DNA of 64,000 bases from Pseudomonadota bacterium. Its GTDB lineage: Bacteria > Pseudomonadota > Gammaproteobacteria > Xanthomonadales > Xanthomonadaceae. The stretch covers positions 1 to 64,000 of the forward strand of contig JAEWBY010000108.1 of the NCBI GenBank assembly GCA_023390905.1, given 5' to 3'. Position numbers and translations under genes: made by a program. The notes below the pieces were generated by a model that saw only the letters and a list, made by a program, of their open reading frames with translations, was not told the origin of the DNA and did not search any database. How positions within the stretch are numbered: position 1 is the first letter of the stretch; every line of letters starts with the position of its first letter. Of the stretch, positions 42,801 to 51,599 are shown piece by piece.

Positions 42801-43346
42801 ATGCCCCTATCCCATCTGGCCAACCTCGATGATTCCCTGCGCCGCCGCGCCGCGCGCATCCGGTTGGCGTGTTTCGACGTGGACGGGACGCTGACCGATG
42901 GCCGCCTGATCTATGACGATGAAGGCCGCGAATCCAAGGCGTTCCATATCCACGATGGCCAGGGGCTGGTGCTGCTGCGCCGCGCCGGGATCGAGGTGGC
43001 GCTGATCACCGCGCGCCACAGCCCGGCTGCGGAACGGCGCGCGCGCGAACTCGGCGTGCGCATCCATACCGGCGTGAAGGACAAGCTCGCGCAGGTCGAT
43101 GCCCTGTGCAGCGAGCTGTCGATCGGTCGCGAAGAGGTTTCCTTCATGGGCGACGATCTGCCGGATCTGCCGCCGTTCCGTGCCGTGGGCCTGGCGATCG
43201 CGCCGGCGGACGCGCACGCCTGGACCGCCCGCCACGCGCACTGGCGCACACAGGGCCGCGCCGGCGCCGGTGCGGCGCGCGAGTGCTGTGACCTGCTGCT
43301 CGGCGCGCAGGGCCACGCAGCCGCCATCGCGGGAATCGGCGCATGA
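42801..43346 (+). CDS. kdsC: 3-deoxy-D-manno-octulosonate 8-phosphate phosphatase KdsC
   Basis: KdsC (181 residues) is a HAD-superfamily phosphatase that releases Kdo from Kdo-8-phosphate. The catalytic motif is FDVDGTLTDGRLIYDDEG (DxDGT), and the distal Asp pair is in FMGDDLPDLPPFRAVG. Length fits. Its ATG follows a repeat-derived spacer and has no visible ribosome binding site, so translation may be leaderless-like or coupled in another way. It overlaps lptC by four bases (ATGA). Confidence 0.94.
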   Translation: MPLSHLANLDDSLRRRAARIRLACFDVDGTLTDGRLIYDDEGRESKAFHIHDGQGLVLLRRAGIEVALITARHSPAAERRARELGVRIHTGVKDKLAQVDALCSELSIGREEVSFMGDDLPDLPPFRAVGLAIAPADAHAWTARHAHWRTQGRAGAGAARECCDLLLGAQGHAAAIAGIGA

Positions 43347-43906
43347 ACTGGCGTCTGGCCGCCGGCGTGGTGCTGCTGATTGCCGCGGTGCTGAGCGGCT
43401 GGTCCGCGTGGCGCAATCGCAGCCATGCCGATGGCGCGGCTCCGGGCACGGATCGCTCGGACTACGTGATGCACGATTTCGAGGTGGTCGCCCTCGACAA
43501 GCAGGGCAAGGAATCGGTGACGCTGCGCGCGCCCGAGATGCACCGCAATCCGGCCGATCAGAGTTTCGACATCACCACCCCGCTGTTCCTGCTGCCCGAT
43601 CGTGAAGGCCATTACTGGCAGATGCGCTCCAGGACCGGCTGGATGAGTCCGGACCATTCCGAACTGCGGCTGTTGGGCGAGGTGACCGGCACCAGCCCGA
43701 AGGAAGCGCAGTCGCCCACCACCTTCCGCACCGAGCGCCTGAACATCTTCCCCGAACGCGATATGGCCAGCACCGATCTTGCGGTGACCATCACGCAACC
43801 GGGTTCTATACTCAACGGCCGTGGTTTCGAGACCAATCTCAAGACCAAGGCCTACGAATTCAAATCCCAGGTCAAGAGCGTCTATGCCCCGAATTCCGCC
43901 CGCTAA
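43343..43906 (+). CDS. lptC: LPS export ABC transporter periplasmic protein LptC
   Basis: LptC (187 residues) is a bitopic inner-membrane protein with an N-terminal helix (residues about 5-21) and a periplasmic beta-jellyroll. It passes LPS from LptBFG to LptA. The family pattern YVMHDFEVVALDKQGKES and FDITTPLFLLPDREG is visible. It overlaps kdsC by 4 bp and lptA by 23 bp, which is typical of a compact cluster. Confidence 0.9.
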   Translation: MNWRLAAGVVLLIAAVLSGWSAWRNRSHADGAAPGTDRSDYVMHDFEVVALDKQGKESVTLRAPEMHRNPADQSFDITTPLFLLPDREGHYWQMRSRTGWMSPDHSELRLLGEVTGTSPKEAQSPTTFRTERLNIFPERDMASTDLAVTITQPGSILNGRGFETNLKTKAYEFKSQVKSVYAPNSAR

Positions 43907-44396
43907 CGCCCTGCTGCTCGCCGCGCTGTCGGTGCTCGTCGCCGCGCCCGCCTGGGCCAGGTCGTCCGATCGCAACCAGGACATGAGCATCGATGCAGGC
44001 CATCAGGCCGGTACCTTCGACGGCAACGGCAAGACCGTCCTGACCGGTGGCGTCAACGTCAAGCAGGGCACGCTGGAGATCAACTCGGCGGCCGGCGAGG
44101 TCTACATGAGCGGCGGCGAGATCACCCGCGCCATCTTCACCGGCAAACAGGTCAAGATGCGCCAGCAGATGGACGATGGCACCTGGATGGACGCCAGCGC
44201 CGATCGCGTCGAGTACGACATGAAGACCGAGATCATCACCTTCATCGGCAATTACACGGTCAGCTCCACGCGCGGCTCCAACCGTGGCCAGAAGATGGTC
44301 TACAACACCCGCACCGGCAACATGGAAAGCGGCGGCGACGGCAGCCGCGTGCACACCGTCATCAAGGCCAGGTCGCAGACGCAGGGCGGGAAGTAA
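43884..44396 (+). CDS. lptA: LPS transport periplasmic protein LptA
   Basis: LptA (170 residues) has a signal peptide ending APAWA (about residue 25) and an OstA-like jellyroll domain. Typical stretches are MSIDAGHQAGTFDGNGKTVLTGGV and KQVKMRQQMDDGTWMDASADRVEYD. It makes the periplasmic bridge for LPS between LptC and LptD. The ATG at 43884 lies inside lptC (23-bp overlap); an earlier in-frame start lacks a signal peptide. The stop codon and the lptB start share bases (TAATG). Confidence 0.9.
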   Translation: MPRIPPANALLLAALSVLVAAPAWARSSDRNQDMSIDAGHQAGTFDGNGKTVLTGGVNVKQGTLEINSAAGEVYMSGGEITRAIFTGKQVKMRQQMDDGTWMDASADRVEYDMKTEIITFIGNYTVSSTRGSNRGQKMVYNTRTGNMESGGDGSRVHTVIKARSQTQGGK

Positions 44397-45115
44397 TGCT
44401 GATCGCCCAGGGCCTGCGCAAAAGCTACCGGCAACGGAAGGTCGTCAGCGAATTCGGCCTGACGCTGGACGCTGGCGAAGTGGTGGGACTGCTTGGCCCC
44501 AACGGCGCCGGCAAGACCACCTGCTTCTACATGATCGTCGGGCTGGTGGCCGCCGACGCCGGCAAGATCGAACTGGACGGCCGCGACATCACCGGCGAGC
44601 CGATGTACAAGCGCGCCAAGCTCGGCGTGGGCTACCTGCCGCAGGAGCCGTCGGTGTTCCGCAAGCTCACCGTGGCCGACAACATCCGCCTGGTGCTCGA
44701 ACTGCGCGAGGAACTGGACCAAGCCGGCATCGAGCGCGAACTGGCCTCGCTGCTGGACGAACTGCAGATCACGCACGTGGCCGAGCAGCTGGGCGCGAGC
44801 CTGTCCGGCGGTGAACGCCGCCGGTGCGAAATCGCCCGCGCGCTCGCGGCCAAGCCGCGCCTGATGCTGCTGGACGAACCCTTCGCTGGCGTGGACCCGA
44901 TTTCGGTCGGCGAAATCCAGCGCATCGTCAAACACCTCAAGAATCGCGGCATCGGCGTGCTGATCACCGATCACAACGTCCGCGAGACCTTGGGAATCTG
45001 CGACCGGGCGTATATCCTCAACGAAGGCAGCGTGCTGGCGCAGGGGGCCCCGGACGCGTTGCTGGCCAATCCGGACGTGCGCCGCGTGTATCTGGGAGAA
45101 ACCTTCCGTCTCTGA
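44396..45115 (+). CDS. lptB: LPS export ABC transporter ATPase LptB
   Basis: LptB (239 residues) is the cytosolic ATPase that powers LPS extraction with LptF and LptG, which are not in this window. The Walker A motif is GPNGAGKTT, the signature is SLSGGERRRCEIARALA, and Walker B is LMLLDEPFAGVDPI. The C-terminal SVLAQGAPDALLANPDVRRVYLGE matches the LptB tail. Its ATG overlaps the lptA stop by one base. Confidence 0.95.
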   Translation: MLIAQGLRKSYRQRKVVSEFGLTLDAGEVVGLLGPNGAGKTTCFYMIVGLVAADAGKIELDGRDITGEPMYKRAKLGVGYLPQEPSVFRKLTVADNIRLVLELREELDQAGIERELASLLDELQITHVAEQLGASLSGGERRRCEIARALAAKPRLMLLDEPFAGVDPISVGEIQRIVKHLKNRGIGVLITDHNVRETLGICDRAYILNEGSVLAQGAPDALLANPDVRRVYLGETFRL

Positions 45116-45167
45116 GACGCGGCGCGCACGGAGCGACCCGCCGCCGACGGCATTGCTCGGACAACGG

Positions 45168-46604
45168 ATGAAGACACGCCTCCAGACATCGCTCGGACAG
45201 CAGTTGGTCATGACGCCGCAGTTGCGTCAGGCCATCCGCCTGTTACAGATGTCCACGGCCGAGCTGGAAGCCGAGATCACGCAGGCGGTCGAATCCAATC
45301 CGCTGCTGGACTGGGATGAGGGTTCCAGCGGCGACGCACCGAACGAAGGCACTGAAACCGGCGGCGCCGACGCTCCCTCCGCCGATGCCGACAGCGAGCG
45401 CGATCGCGGCGACGATGACTGGGCGCCGGACGAAGGGCCCTGGGCCATCAGCGGCAGCGGCGGTTCCTTCGATGACGATGATGAGCACGGCAGCGCCGCC
45501 GAACGCGTGGCCGAGGCCGAGACATTACAGGATCACCTGCTCTGGCAGTTGCATCTGTCGCATCTTTCGCAACGCGATCGACGCATCGGCAGCGCCCTGA
45601 TCGATGCACTCGAAGACGATGGCTATCTGCGCGAACCGCTGACCGCCATCGTCGATGCGCTGAAGCCTGACCTCACCGCAAGCGAAGACGAAATCCTCGT
45701 GGTGCTGCATCAGTTGCAGCGCTTTGATCCGGTCGGCATCGCCGCGCGCAGCCTGGGCGAATGCCTGCGCCTGCAATTGTCGGTGCTGAGCGACGATACG
45801 CCCGGCAAGGCGCTCGCCATCCGCATCGCCGACGGCCCGCTGGATCGCCTGCCGCGCAGCGGCGTCAACGGCCTGGCGCTGGAACTCAAGCGTCCGCTGG
45901 CCGAAGTGGAAACCGCCGTGCAACTGTTGCGCACGCTGGATCCCAAGCCCGGCGCGCAGATCGGCGATCTCGCCAGTGACACCTATGTCGTGCCCGATTG
46001 CGTGGTGTGGCGGCAACGCGGCGTGTGGCGCGCGTCACTGGCCGCCAATACCTTGCCGCGCATCAACATCCATCGCGGCTACGAACAGATGATCCGTCAG
46101 TGCGGTGAAAGCGACGCCGGCTATCTCAAGGGCCAGTTGCAGGAAGCGCGCTGGCTGCTCAAGAGTCTGGAGGCACGCGGGGAAACGCTGCTCAAGGTCA
46201 CCCGCTGCCTGATCCGCCAGCAGGCCGGCTTTCTCGAATTCGGCGCGCAGGCGCTGCGTCCGTTGACCTTGCGTGAAGTGGCGGCGGAAGTCGGCCTGCA
46301 CGAGTCCACCGTTTCACGCGCGATCGCGCGCAAGTACGTGCGCACGCCGCGTGGAACGCTGCCGCTGCGTTCGTTCTTCGCCTCGGGCATCGATACCGAA
46401 GGCGGCGGTGAAGCTTCCAGCACGGCGATCCAGGCCATGATCCGACGCCTGGTCGAGCAGGAAAACCCGCGCAAACCGCTGTCCGACGCCAAGCTCGCCG
46501 AGTTGCTCAAGGCTTCCGGCGTACCGGTCGCGCGGCGCACCGTGGCCAAGTACCGTGAAGCGCTCCACATTCTTTCGTCACATGAACGCGTTCGTCTTGA
46601 TTGA
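45168..46604 (+). CDS. rpoN: RNA polymerase sigma-54 factor RpoN
   Basis: RpoN (478 residues) directs RNA polymerase to -24/-12 promoters, which need an AAA+ activator. The N-terminal region I (KTRLQTSLGQQLVMTPQLRQ) is Gln/Leu-rich. An acidic, low-complexity region II runs at about residues 45-110. The core-binding and HTH regions follow, and the RpoN box ARRTVAKYRE is near the end. The ATG at 45168 is preferred to an upstream TTG at 45153. It lies 52 bp after lptB, the order seen in many proteobacteria. Confidence 0.95.
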   Translation: MKTRLQTSLGQQLVMTPQLRQAIRLLQMSTAELEAEITQAVESNPLLDWDEGSSGDAPNEGTETGGADAPSADADSERDRGDDDWAPDEGPWAISGSGGSFDDDDEHGSAAERVAEAETLQDHLLWQLHLSHLSQRDRRIGSALIDALEDDGYLREPLTAIVDALKPDLTASEDEILVVLHQLQRFDPVGIAARSLGECLRLQLSVLSDDTPGKALAIRIADGPLDRLPRSGVNGLALELKRPLAEVETAVQLLRTLDPKPGAQIGDLASDTYVVPDCVVWRQRGVWRASLAANTLPRINIHRGYEQMIRQCGESDAGYLKGQLQEARWLLKSLEARGETLLKVTRCLIRQQAGFLEFGAQALRPLTLREVAAEVGLHESTVSRAIARKYVRTPRGTLPLRSFFASGIDTEGGGEASSTAIQAMIRRLVEQENPRKPLSDAKLAELLKASGVPVARRTVAKYREALHILSSHERVRLD

Positions 46605-46717
46605 CGACGTCCAGACCGCTTGATCCTCGGCAGGTTCGGGGCCATCTTGTCAGTGCGGCAACCGGCCGCGTGACGGAGAAACAGGAACCCCACACCGATT
46701 CCGTTGTCAGAGATGAC

Positions 46718-46731
46718 GGGAACGCGTTCCC
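46718..46731. promoter_or_regulatory. Perfect 14-bp palindrome upstream of hpf
   Basis: GGGAACGCGTTCCC is fully symmetric and lies 45 bp ahead of the hpf ATG, in the 172-bp rpoN-hpf spacer. It may be an operator for an hpf promoter. No matching -10 box is clear, and no other copy was noticed. Confidence 0.4.
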
Positions 46732-46776
46732 TGCGGCAGCGATGCTGCTGCTTTCACCGACTGAAGGAGGCAAGCG

Positions 46777-47094
46777 ATGCGTATCGAGACTTACGGCCAC
46801 GAGATCGAAGTCACTCCCGCCCTGCGCGAGTACGTCGAGAGCAAACTGAAGCGGCTTGAACGCCACTTCGATCAACCCTTCGAGGTCCGTACGCAACTCT
46901 GTACCCGCAAACCCGACTACGTCGCCGAAGCGACCCTCTCCCTTGCCGGACGTACCCTGCACGCCGACGCCGGCGCGCAGACCATGTATGCCGCCATCGA
47001 CATCCTGGCCGACAAGCTGGATCGTCTGCTGGTCAAGCACAAGGAAAAGAAGACCGAAGTCCAGCGCGGTCCTCGCAGCGAAGCCCTCGGCTGA
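46777..47094 (+). CDS. hpf: Ribosome hibernation-promoting factor HPF (RaiA family)
   Basis: This 105-residue ribosome-associated protein stabilises inactive 70S/100S ribosomes in starvation. The N-terminal MRIETYGHEIEVTPALREYVESKLKRLERHF (in part: HEIEVTPALREYV) is diagnostic. The basic KLDRLLVKHKEKK stretch near the end contacts 16S rRNA. It is the short form, with no C-terminal dimerisation domain. An AGGAGG ribosome site is present, which implies strong translation. It is encoded after rpoN as in many proteobacteria. Confidence 0.92.
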   Translation: MRIETYGHEIEVTPALREYVESKLKRLERHFDQPFEVRTQLCTRKPDYVAEATLSLAGRTLHADAGAQTMYAAIDILADKLDRLLVKHKEKKTEVQRGPRSEALG

Positions 47095-47114
47095 CACCGC
47101 CCGCCTGCCGGGCA

Positions 47115-47142
47115 GCTCCCGCGGCCACGCCGCCGCGGGAGC
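47115..47142 (+). terminator. Strong hairpin after hpf, possible terminator
   Basis: A perfect 10-bp stem (GCTCCCGCGG with CCGCGGGAGC) has an 8-nt loop, 20 bp after the hpf stop. There is no T run, so termination would be partial or Rho-assisted; it could also protect hpf mRNA. Confidence 0.5.
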
Positions 47143-47217
47143 AGACACGATACCCCTGACCTTCCGCATTCGCGGTTGTGTCCCACGCGCATTACACTTC
47201 CTGACGCCCCGCATGGC

Positions 47218-47239
47218 CGGGCGCGTATTGGCGCGCCCG
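47218..47239 (+). promoter_or_regulatory. Leader hairpin just upstream of hprK
   Basis: A perfect 8-bp stem (CGGGCGCG with CGCGCCCG) and 6-nt loop end 22 bp before the hprK ATG. It could influence hprK translation or mRNA stability. Confidence 0.35.
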
Positions 47240-47261
47240 TGATCCGATCGAGCCGCCCTGC

Positions 47262-48215
47262 ATGATGAATACCAGCATCACCGCCCGCGAACTGTTCGAA
47301 CAGCAGAAGGAGCGCCTGGTCCTGCGCTGGGTCGCCGGGCAGAAGGGTGAGCACCGCGTGCTGGATGCCGGAGACACCATCGCGCGTCGTCCGTCGCTGG
47401 CCGGCTATCTCAATGCGGTGTATCCGAACAAGGTGCAGATCCTCGGCACCGAGGAACTGAGCTGGCTGGATTCGCTGGATTCGCGCCAGCGCTGGGAAAC
47501 GATCGAGAAGATCATCCAGTTCCGCCCGCTGGCGCTGGTGATCAGCAAGAACCAGCAATGCCCCGAGGATCTGCGCGAGGCGGCCAACGAATCGGACACG
47601 CCGCTGTGGGTTTCGCCCAAGCGCGGCCACGAACTGCTCAACCATCTGTCCTATCACCTCGCCCGCACGCTGGCGCCGCGCGTCACGCTGCACGGCGTGT
47701 TCATGGAGATCTATTCGATCGGCGTGCTGATCACCGGCGAAGCCGGATCCGGCAAGAGCGAACTGGCGCTGGAACTGCTGAGCCGCGGCCACCGGCTGGT
47801 GGCCGACGATGCGCCGGAATTCACCCAGATCGCGCCGGACGTGCTCGACGGCACCTGTCCGGAACTGCTGCAGGATCTGCTGGAAGTGCGCGGCCTGGGC
47901 GTGCTCAACGTGCGCGAGATGTTCGGCGACACCGCCGTCAAGAAGAACAAGTACCTGCGCCTGATCGTGCATCTGACCCGTCCGATGACCGAGCCCAGCG
48001 CCCACGGATACGAACGCCTGACCGGCGACTCCGGCACGCGCCACGTGCTGGACCTGGACGTGCCGCTGATCACCCTGCCGGTGATGCCCGGGCGCAACCT
48101 CGCCGTACTGACCGAAGCGGCCACGCGCCTGCACATCCTGCGCACCAAGGGCATCGATCCGGCGGCGATGTTCATCGCCCGCCACAGCAACCTGCTGGAG
48201 CGCAGCACGCCATGA
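47262..48215 (+). CDS. hprK: HPr kinase/phosphorylase HprK
   Basis: HprK (317 residues) phosphorylates and dephosphorylates Ser46 of HPr. The N-terminal domain precedes the kinase core with Walker A GEAGSGKSELALELL (P-loop) and the signature RGLGVLNVREMFG. A second conserved HGVFMEIYSIGVLITG precedes it. It occurs in some gammaproteobacteria with regulatory PTS proteins. The ATG at 47262 is chosen (MMNTSITARELFEQ). It overlaps rapZ by four bases (ATGA). The matching HPr, with Ser46 present, is encoded at 49612-49881. Confidence 0.93.
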   Translation: MMNTSITARELFEQQKERLVLRWVAGQKGEHRVLDAGDTIARRPSLAGYLNAVYPNKVQILGTEELSWLDSLDSRQRWETIEKIIQFRPLALVISKNQQCPEDLREAANESDTPLWVSPKRGHELLNHLSYHLARTLAPRVTLHGVFMEIYSIGVLITGEAGSGKSELALELLSRGHRLVADDAPEFTQIAPDVLDGTCPELLQDLLEVRGLGVLNVREMFGDTAVKKNKYLRLIVHLTRPMTEPSAHGYERLTGDSGTRHVLDLDVPLITLPVMPGRNLAVLTEAATRLHILRTKGIDPAAMFIARHSNLLERSTP

Positions 48216-49126
48216 TCCACGCCGTCAGCGACGAGGAAATCCCGGCCTCGGTGCGCGCCGCGCCGCCGACCGTGGTCATCGTCAGCGGATTGTCCGGATC
48301 CGGAAAATCCGTGGCGCTGAAGACCTTCGAGGATCTGGACTACTACTGCGTCGACAACCTGCCGGTGGACCTGCTGCCGCCGTTCGTGCGCAGCCTGATG
48401 CGCGGCGGCGACACCCTGCCGCAGAAGATCGCCGTCGGCATCGATGCACGCAGCCGCAACATCGAGCTGGGCCGGCTGGCGCAATGGCGCGCGGCGCTGG
48501 CGCAGCTCGGCCTGGAAGGCACGCTGATCTTCTTCGATGCCAATGACGAAGTGCTGTTGCGTCGCTATTCGGACACCCGTCGCCGCCATCCGCTCGGCCA
48601 CACGGGGCTGTCGCTGAAGGAGGCCATCCGCCGCGAGCGTGAGCTGGTCGAACCCCTGCGCGACGCCGCCGACGTGGTCATCGACACCAGCCAGCTCAAC
48701 GTCCACCAGCTGCGTCGCCGCATCATCGCCGAGTTCGCGCTCAATCGCGGCGCCGCGTTGTCACTGCTGTTCCAGTCCTTCGCCTACAAGCGCGGCGTGC
48801 CGGCCGATGCGGATTTCGTGTTCGATGCGCGGGTGCTGCCGAATCCGCACTGGAACCCCGAACTGCGGCCGTATTCGGGTCGCGACGCCAAGGTGCGCGA
48901 GTTCCTGCGCGAGCAGGCCGACGTGAACGAATACGTCGGCCAGGTCAGCCAGTTCCTCGACACCTGGCTGCCGCGCCTGCGCGGGGAAACGCGCAGTTAC
49001 GTGACCATCGCCTTCGGCTGCACCGGCGGCAAGCACCGTTCGGTCTATCTGGCCGAAACCCTCGCCCAGCACGCGCGCAACCAGGGCTGGGAAGAGGTCG
49101 CCACGTTCCACCGCGAACTGGATTGA
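48212..49126 (+). CDS. rapZ: RNase adapter protein RapZ
   Basis: RapZ (304 residues) is a nucleotide-binding protein. The Walker A motif GLSGSGKSVALKTF is near the N-terminus. The C-terminal domain ends with CTGGKHRSVYLAE, where the ligand-binding residues lie. In E. coli RapZ binds GlmZ/GlmY RNAs and recruits RNase E to control amino-sugar synthesis; no such RNAs are evident here. It is coupled to hprK by a 4-bp overlap. The EIIA-type gene follows after 100 bp. Confidence 0.93.
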   Translation: MIHAVSDEEIPASVRAAPPTVVIVSGLSGSGKSVALKTFEDLDYYCVDNLPVDLLPPFVRSLMRGGDTLPQKIAVGIDARSRNIELGRLAQWRAALAQLGLEGTLIFFDANDEVLLRRYSDTRRRHPLGHTGLSLKEAIRRERELVEPLRDAADVVIDTSQLNVHQLRRRIIAEFALNRGAALSLLFQSFAYKRGVPADADFVFDARVLPNPHWNPELRPYSGRDAKVREFLREQADVNEYVGQVSQFLDTWLPRLRGETRSYVTIAFGCTGGKHRSVYLAETLAQHARNQGWEEVATFHRELD

Positions 49127-49226
49127 TCCCGGCGGCGTCGTACCGCTGGCGGGGCGCCATCGCTGCAACGGCCAATCCCGTGAAGAATGCTTCCGGGCGG
49201 TCATGGCCGTCTGCTAACGTTCCGGG

Positions 49227-49619
49227 ATGGCCTGTGGCATTCTCCTCATCACCCATCCCGGTTTCGGCGCTTCCCTGCTTGCGGTCGCCAGCGCGCTGCT
49301 GCGGCCGCTCCCGCTGAAGGCCGAGGCGTTCGAGGTTCCGTTCGATGCCGACATGGAGGCACTGCTGCCGCAGGCATCGGCCGCGCTGCGCCGGGTGGAT
49401 GGAGGCGAAGGCGTGCTGGTGCTGACCGATCTGTACGGCGCCAGCCCCAGCAATCTGGCCGGCCGGCTCGCGCGCCTGGGCACGCCGGTACGGCGGGTAT
49501 CCGGACTGAGCCTGCCGATGCTGTTGCGGGTGATGAATTATTCGGAACAGGGACTGGACGAACTGCCGGCGACCGCCGCCGCCGGCGCACGCAATGGAGT
49601 CATTCACGACGATGCTTGA
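49227..49619 (+). CDS. PTS EIIA component (mannose-type)
   Basis: This 130-residue protein is of the mannose-family EIIA type. The phosphorylatable His10 is in ILLITHPGFG. The conserved VLVLTDLYGASPSNLAGRLA follows, and MLLRVMNYSEQGLDEL near the end. No EIIB, EIIC or EIID is adjacent, so it is likely regulatory, not sugar-transporting. The start lies 100 bp after rapZ. It overlaps hpr by 8 bp. Confidence 0.87.
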   Translation: MACGILLITHPGFGASLLAVASALLRPLPLKAEAFEVPFDADMEALLPQASAALRRVDGGEGVLVLTDLYGASPSNLAGRLARLGTPVRRVSGLSLPMLLRVMNYSEQGLDELPATAAAGARNGVIHDDA

Positions 49620-49881
49620 GCGCGAACTCACCGTTTCCAACCGTCTGGGCCTGCATGCCCGCGCCACCGCCAAGCTGGTGCAGGCGCTGGCCGGCTATCG
49701 CTGCAACGTCACGCTTGCGGCCAAGGGACGCGAAGTCAACGCCAAGAGCATCATGGGCGTGATGCTGCTGGCGGCCGGCCAGGGCACGCCGGTCACCGTG
49801 CGCGTGGATGGCGAAGATGAAACCGCCGCGCTCGAAGCCATCGCCGCGCTGTTCGAACGACGATTCGACGAGGACGCCTGA
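49612..49881 (+). CDS. ptsH: HPr phosphocarrier protein
   Basis: HPr (89 residues) has both regulatory phosphorylation sites: His15 in RLGLHARATA (accepts phosphate from EI) and Ser46 in AKSIMGVMLL (target of HprK). This supports HprK control of HPr in this organism. The ATG at 49612 is preferred to one 18 nt upstream, because the conserved start is MLERELTVSN. It overlaps the EIIA stop by 8 bp and the EI start by one base. Confidence 0.93.
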   Translation: MLERELTVSNRLGLHARATAKLVQALAGYRCNVTLAAKGREVNAKSIMGVMLLAAGQGTPVTVRVDGEDETAALEAIAALFERRFDEDA

Positions 49882-51599
49882 TGCGCAAGCTGCTGTCGGG
49901 CCACGGCGCTTCGCGCGGCAGCGCGCTGGGACGCGCCCGGGTCCGGCTGCCGCATGCGCTCGAGGTCGCCGAACAGCACATCGATGCGGACGAGGTGACC
50001 GCCGAGCTGACCCGGCTGCACCACGCCGTCAGCGAAACCCGCGAGGAAATGCATCGCCTGCGCGCGCGCCTGCACGGCGCACTCGCGCACGAGGTCGGCG
50101 AGTTCCTCGATCTGCACGCCCTGCTGCTCGATGATCCGGAACTGCTGCGCGGGCTGGATGAATTGATCGAGGTCGGCCGCTACAGCGCCGACTATGCACT
50201 GCGCCTGCAACGCGATCGCCTCGCCGCCGTCTTCGAGACGATGGACGACGCCTATCTCAGAAGCCGCATGGACGATCTCGATCACGTGATCGGGCGCATC
50301 CACGCGCATCTGCAGGAACGCGCCGAACCGACCGAAGGCATGGCCGGCGAGATCCTGGTCTGCGACAACGTCGCGCCCTCGGAACTGGCGCAACTGCAAT
50401 CGCAGGGCGTGGTCGCCATCGTCACCTCGGGCGGCAGCACGCTCTCGCACAGCGCGATCCTGGCGCGCAGCCTGCATCTTCCGCTGGTGGTCGGCGCGCA
50501 GCAGGCCCTGCTGCGCATCAATGACGGCGACGCGCTGATCGTCGATGGCGGCACCGGCGACGTGGTGGTCGAACCGGGTCCGGCCGATCTGGTCGAATAC
50601 CGCGCACGCCTGCGCGAAGCCGCGCGCGAGGAACGCGAACTGGGCCGCCTGCGTTCCAAGCCCAGCCGCACGCGCGACGGCGTGGACATCGCGCTGTTCG
50701 CCAACGCCGAATCGCTGGATGACGTCGCGCGCGCGCATGCGCTGGGCGCGGCCGGCATCGGCTTGTACCGCACCGAGTTCCTGTTCCTGCAACGCAACGA
50801 GTTGCCGGACGAGGACGAACAGTTCCGCACCTATCGCGAAGTCGTGCTCGGCATGAGTGGCCGACCGGTGACGATCCGCACCCTGGATCTGGGCGCCGAC
50901 AAGGCCGACCGCACCGGTCTGGTGATGGACGACGAAGACAATCCCGCGCTCGGCGTGCGCGGCGTGCGGCTCTCGCTGGCGCGCGATGGCGTGTTCGACA
51001 CACAATTGCGCGCCATCCTGCGCGCCTCGGCCTATGGACCGGTGCGCATCCTCGTGCCGATGGTCAGCAGCCGCGAGGAGATCGTCGCGGTCAAGCGGAG
51101 GCTCAGGAAGATCGCCGCCCGCCTGCGCGATGAAGGCCAGGCCATCGCCGAGGGCATTCCGCTCGGCGCGATGATCGAAGTGCCCGCCGCGGCGATCGCG
51201 ATGCAGGGTTTCATCGACGACGTGGACTTCGTCTCGATCGGCACCAACGATCTGGTGCAGTACCTGCTGGCGGCCGATCGCAACAACGAAGCGCTGGGCG
51301 AACTGTATTCGCCACTGCATCCGGGCGTGCTGCGCCTGTTGCGGCATGTCATCGGCATCGGCGCCGAACACGGCAAGCCGGTCGCCATCTGCGGCGAAGT
51401 GGCCGCCGACCCGCGCCTGGCCCCATTGCTGCTGGCGCTGGGCCTGCGGGAATTCAGCCTGCACCCGAACACGCTGCTCGAACTGCGCCGCGCGATCCGC
51501 GACAGCGACTGGAACGCATTGCAGGATCGCGGACACAAATTGTTGCAGGTCCGTGACCGCGCCGGCATCGAGCGCTGGCTGAAGGCGGCGACGCAGTAG
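49881..51599 (+). CDS. ptsI: PTS enzyme I (phosphoenolpyruvate-protein phosphotransferase)
   Basis: Enzyme I (572 residues) takes phosphate from PEP to HPr. The catalytic His is H190 in SGGSTLSHSAILARS. The PEP-binding domain shows GIGLYRTEFLFL, a Mg/PEP region with DLGADKADRTG, and VDFVSIGTNDLVQYLLA. There is no N-terminal GAF domain, so it is not the PtsP form. Together with EIIA and HPr it makes a phosphorelay. Its ATG overlaps the HPr stop (TGATG). Confidence 0.93.
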   Translation: MRKLLSGHGASRGSALGRARVRLPHALEVAEQHIDADEVTAELTRLHHAVSETREEMHRLRARLHGALAHEVGEFLDLHALLLDDPELLRGLDELIEVGRYSADYALRLQRDRLAAVFETMDDAYLRSRMDDLDHVIGRIHAHLQERAEPTEGMAGEILVCDNVAPSELAQLQSQGVVAIVTSGGSTLSHSAILARSLHLPLVVGAQQALLRINDGDALIVDGGTGDVVVEPGPADLVEYRARLREAAREERELGRLRSKPSRTRDGVDIALFANAESLDDVARAHALGAAGIGLYRTEFLFLQRNELPDEDEQFRTYREVVLGMSGRPVTIRTLDLGADKADRTGLVMDDEDNPALGVRGVRLSLARDGVFDTQLRAILRASAYGPVRILVPMVSSREEIVAVKRRLRKIAARLRDEGQAIAEGIPLGAMIEVPAAAIAMQGFIDDVDFVSIGTNDLVQYLLAADRNNEALGELYSPLHPGVLRLLRHVIGIGAEHGKPVAICGEVAADPRLAPLLLALGLREFSLHPNTLLELRRAIRDSDWNALQDRGHKLLQVRDRAGIERWLKAATQ

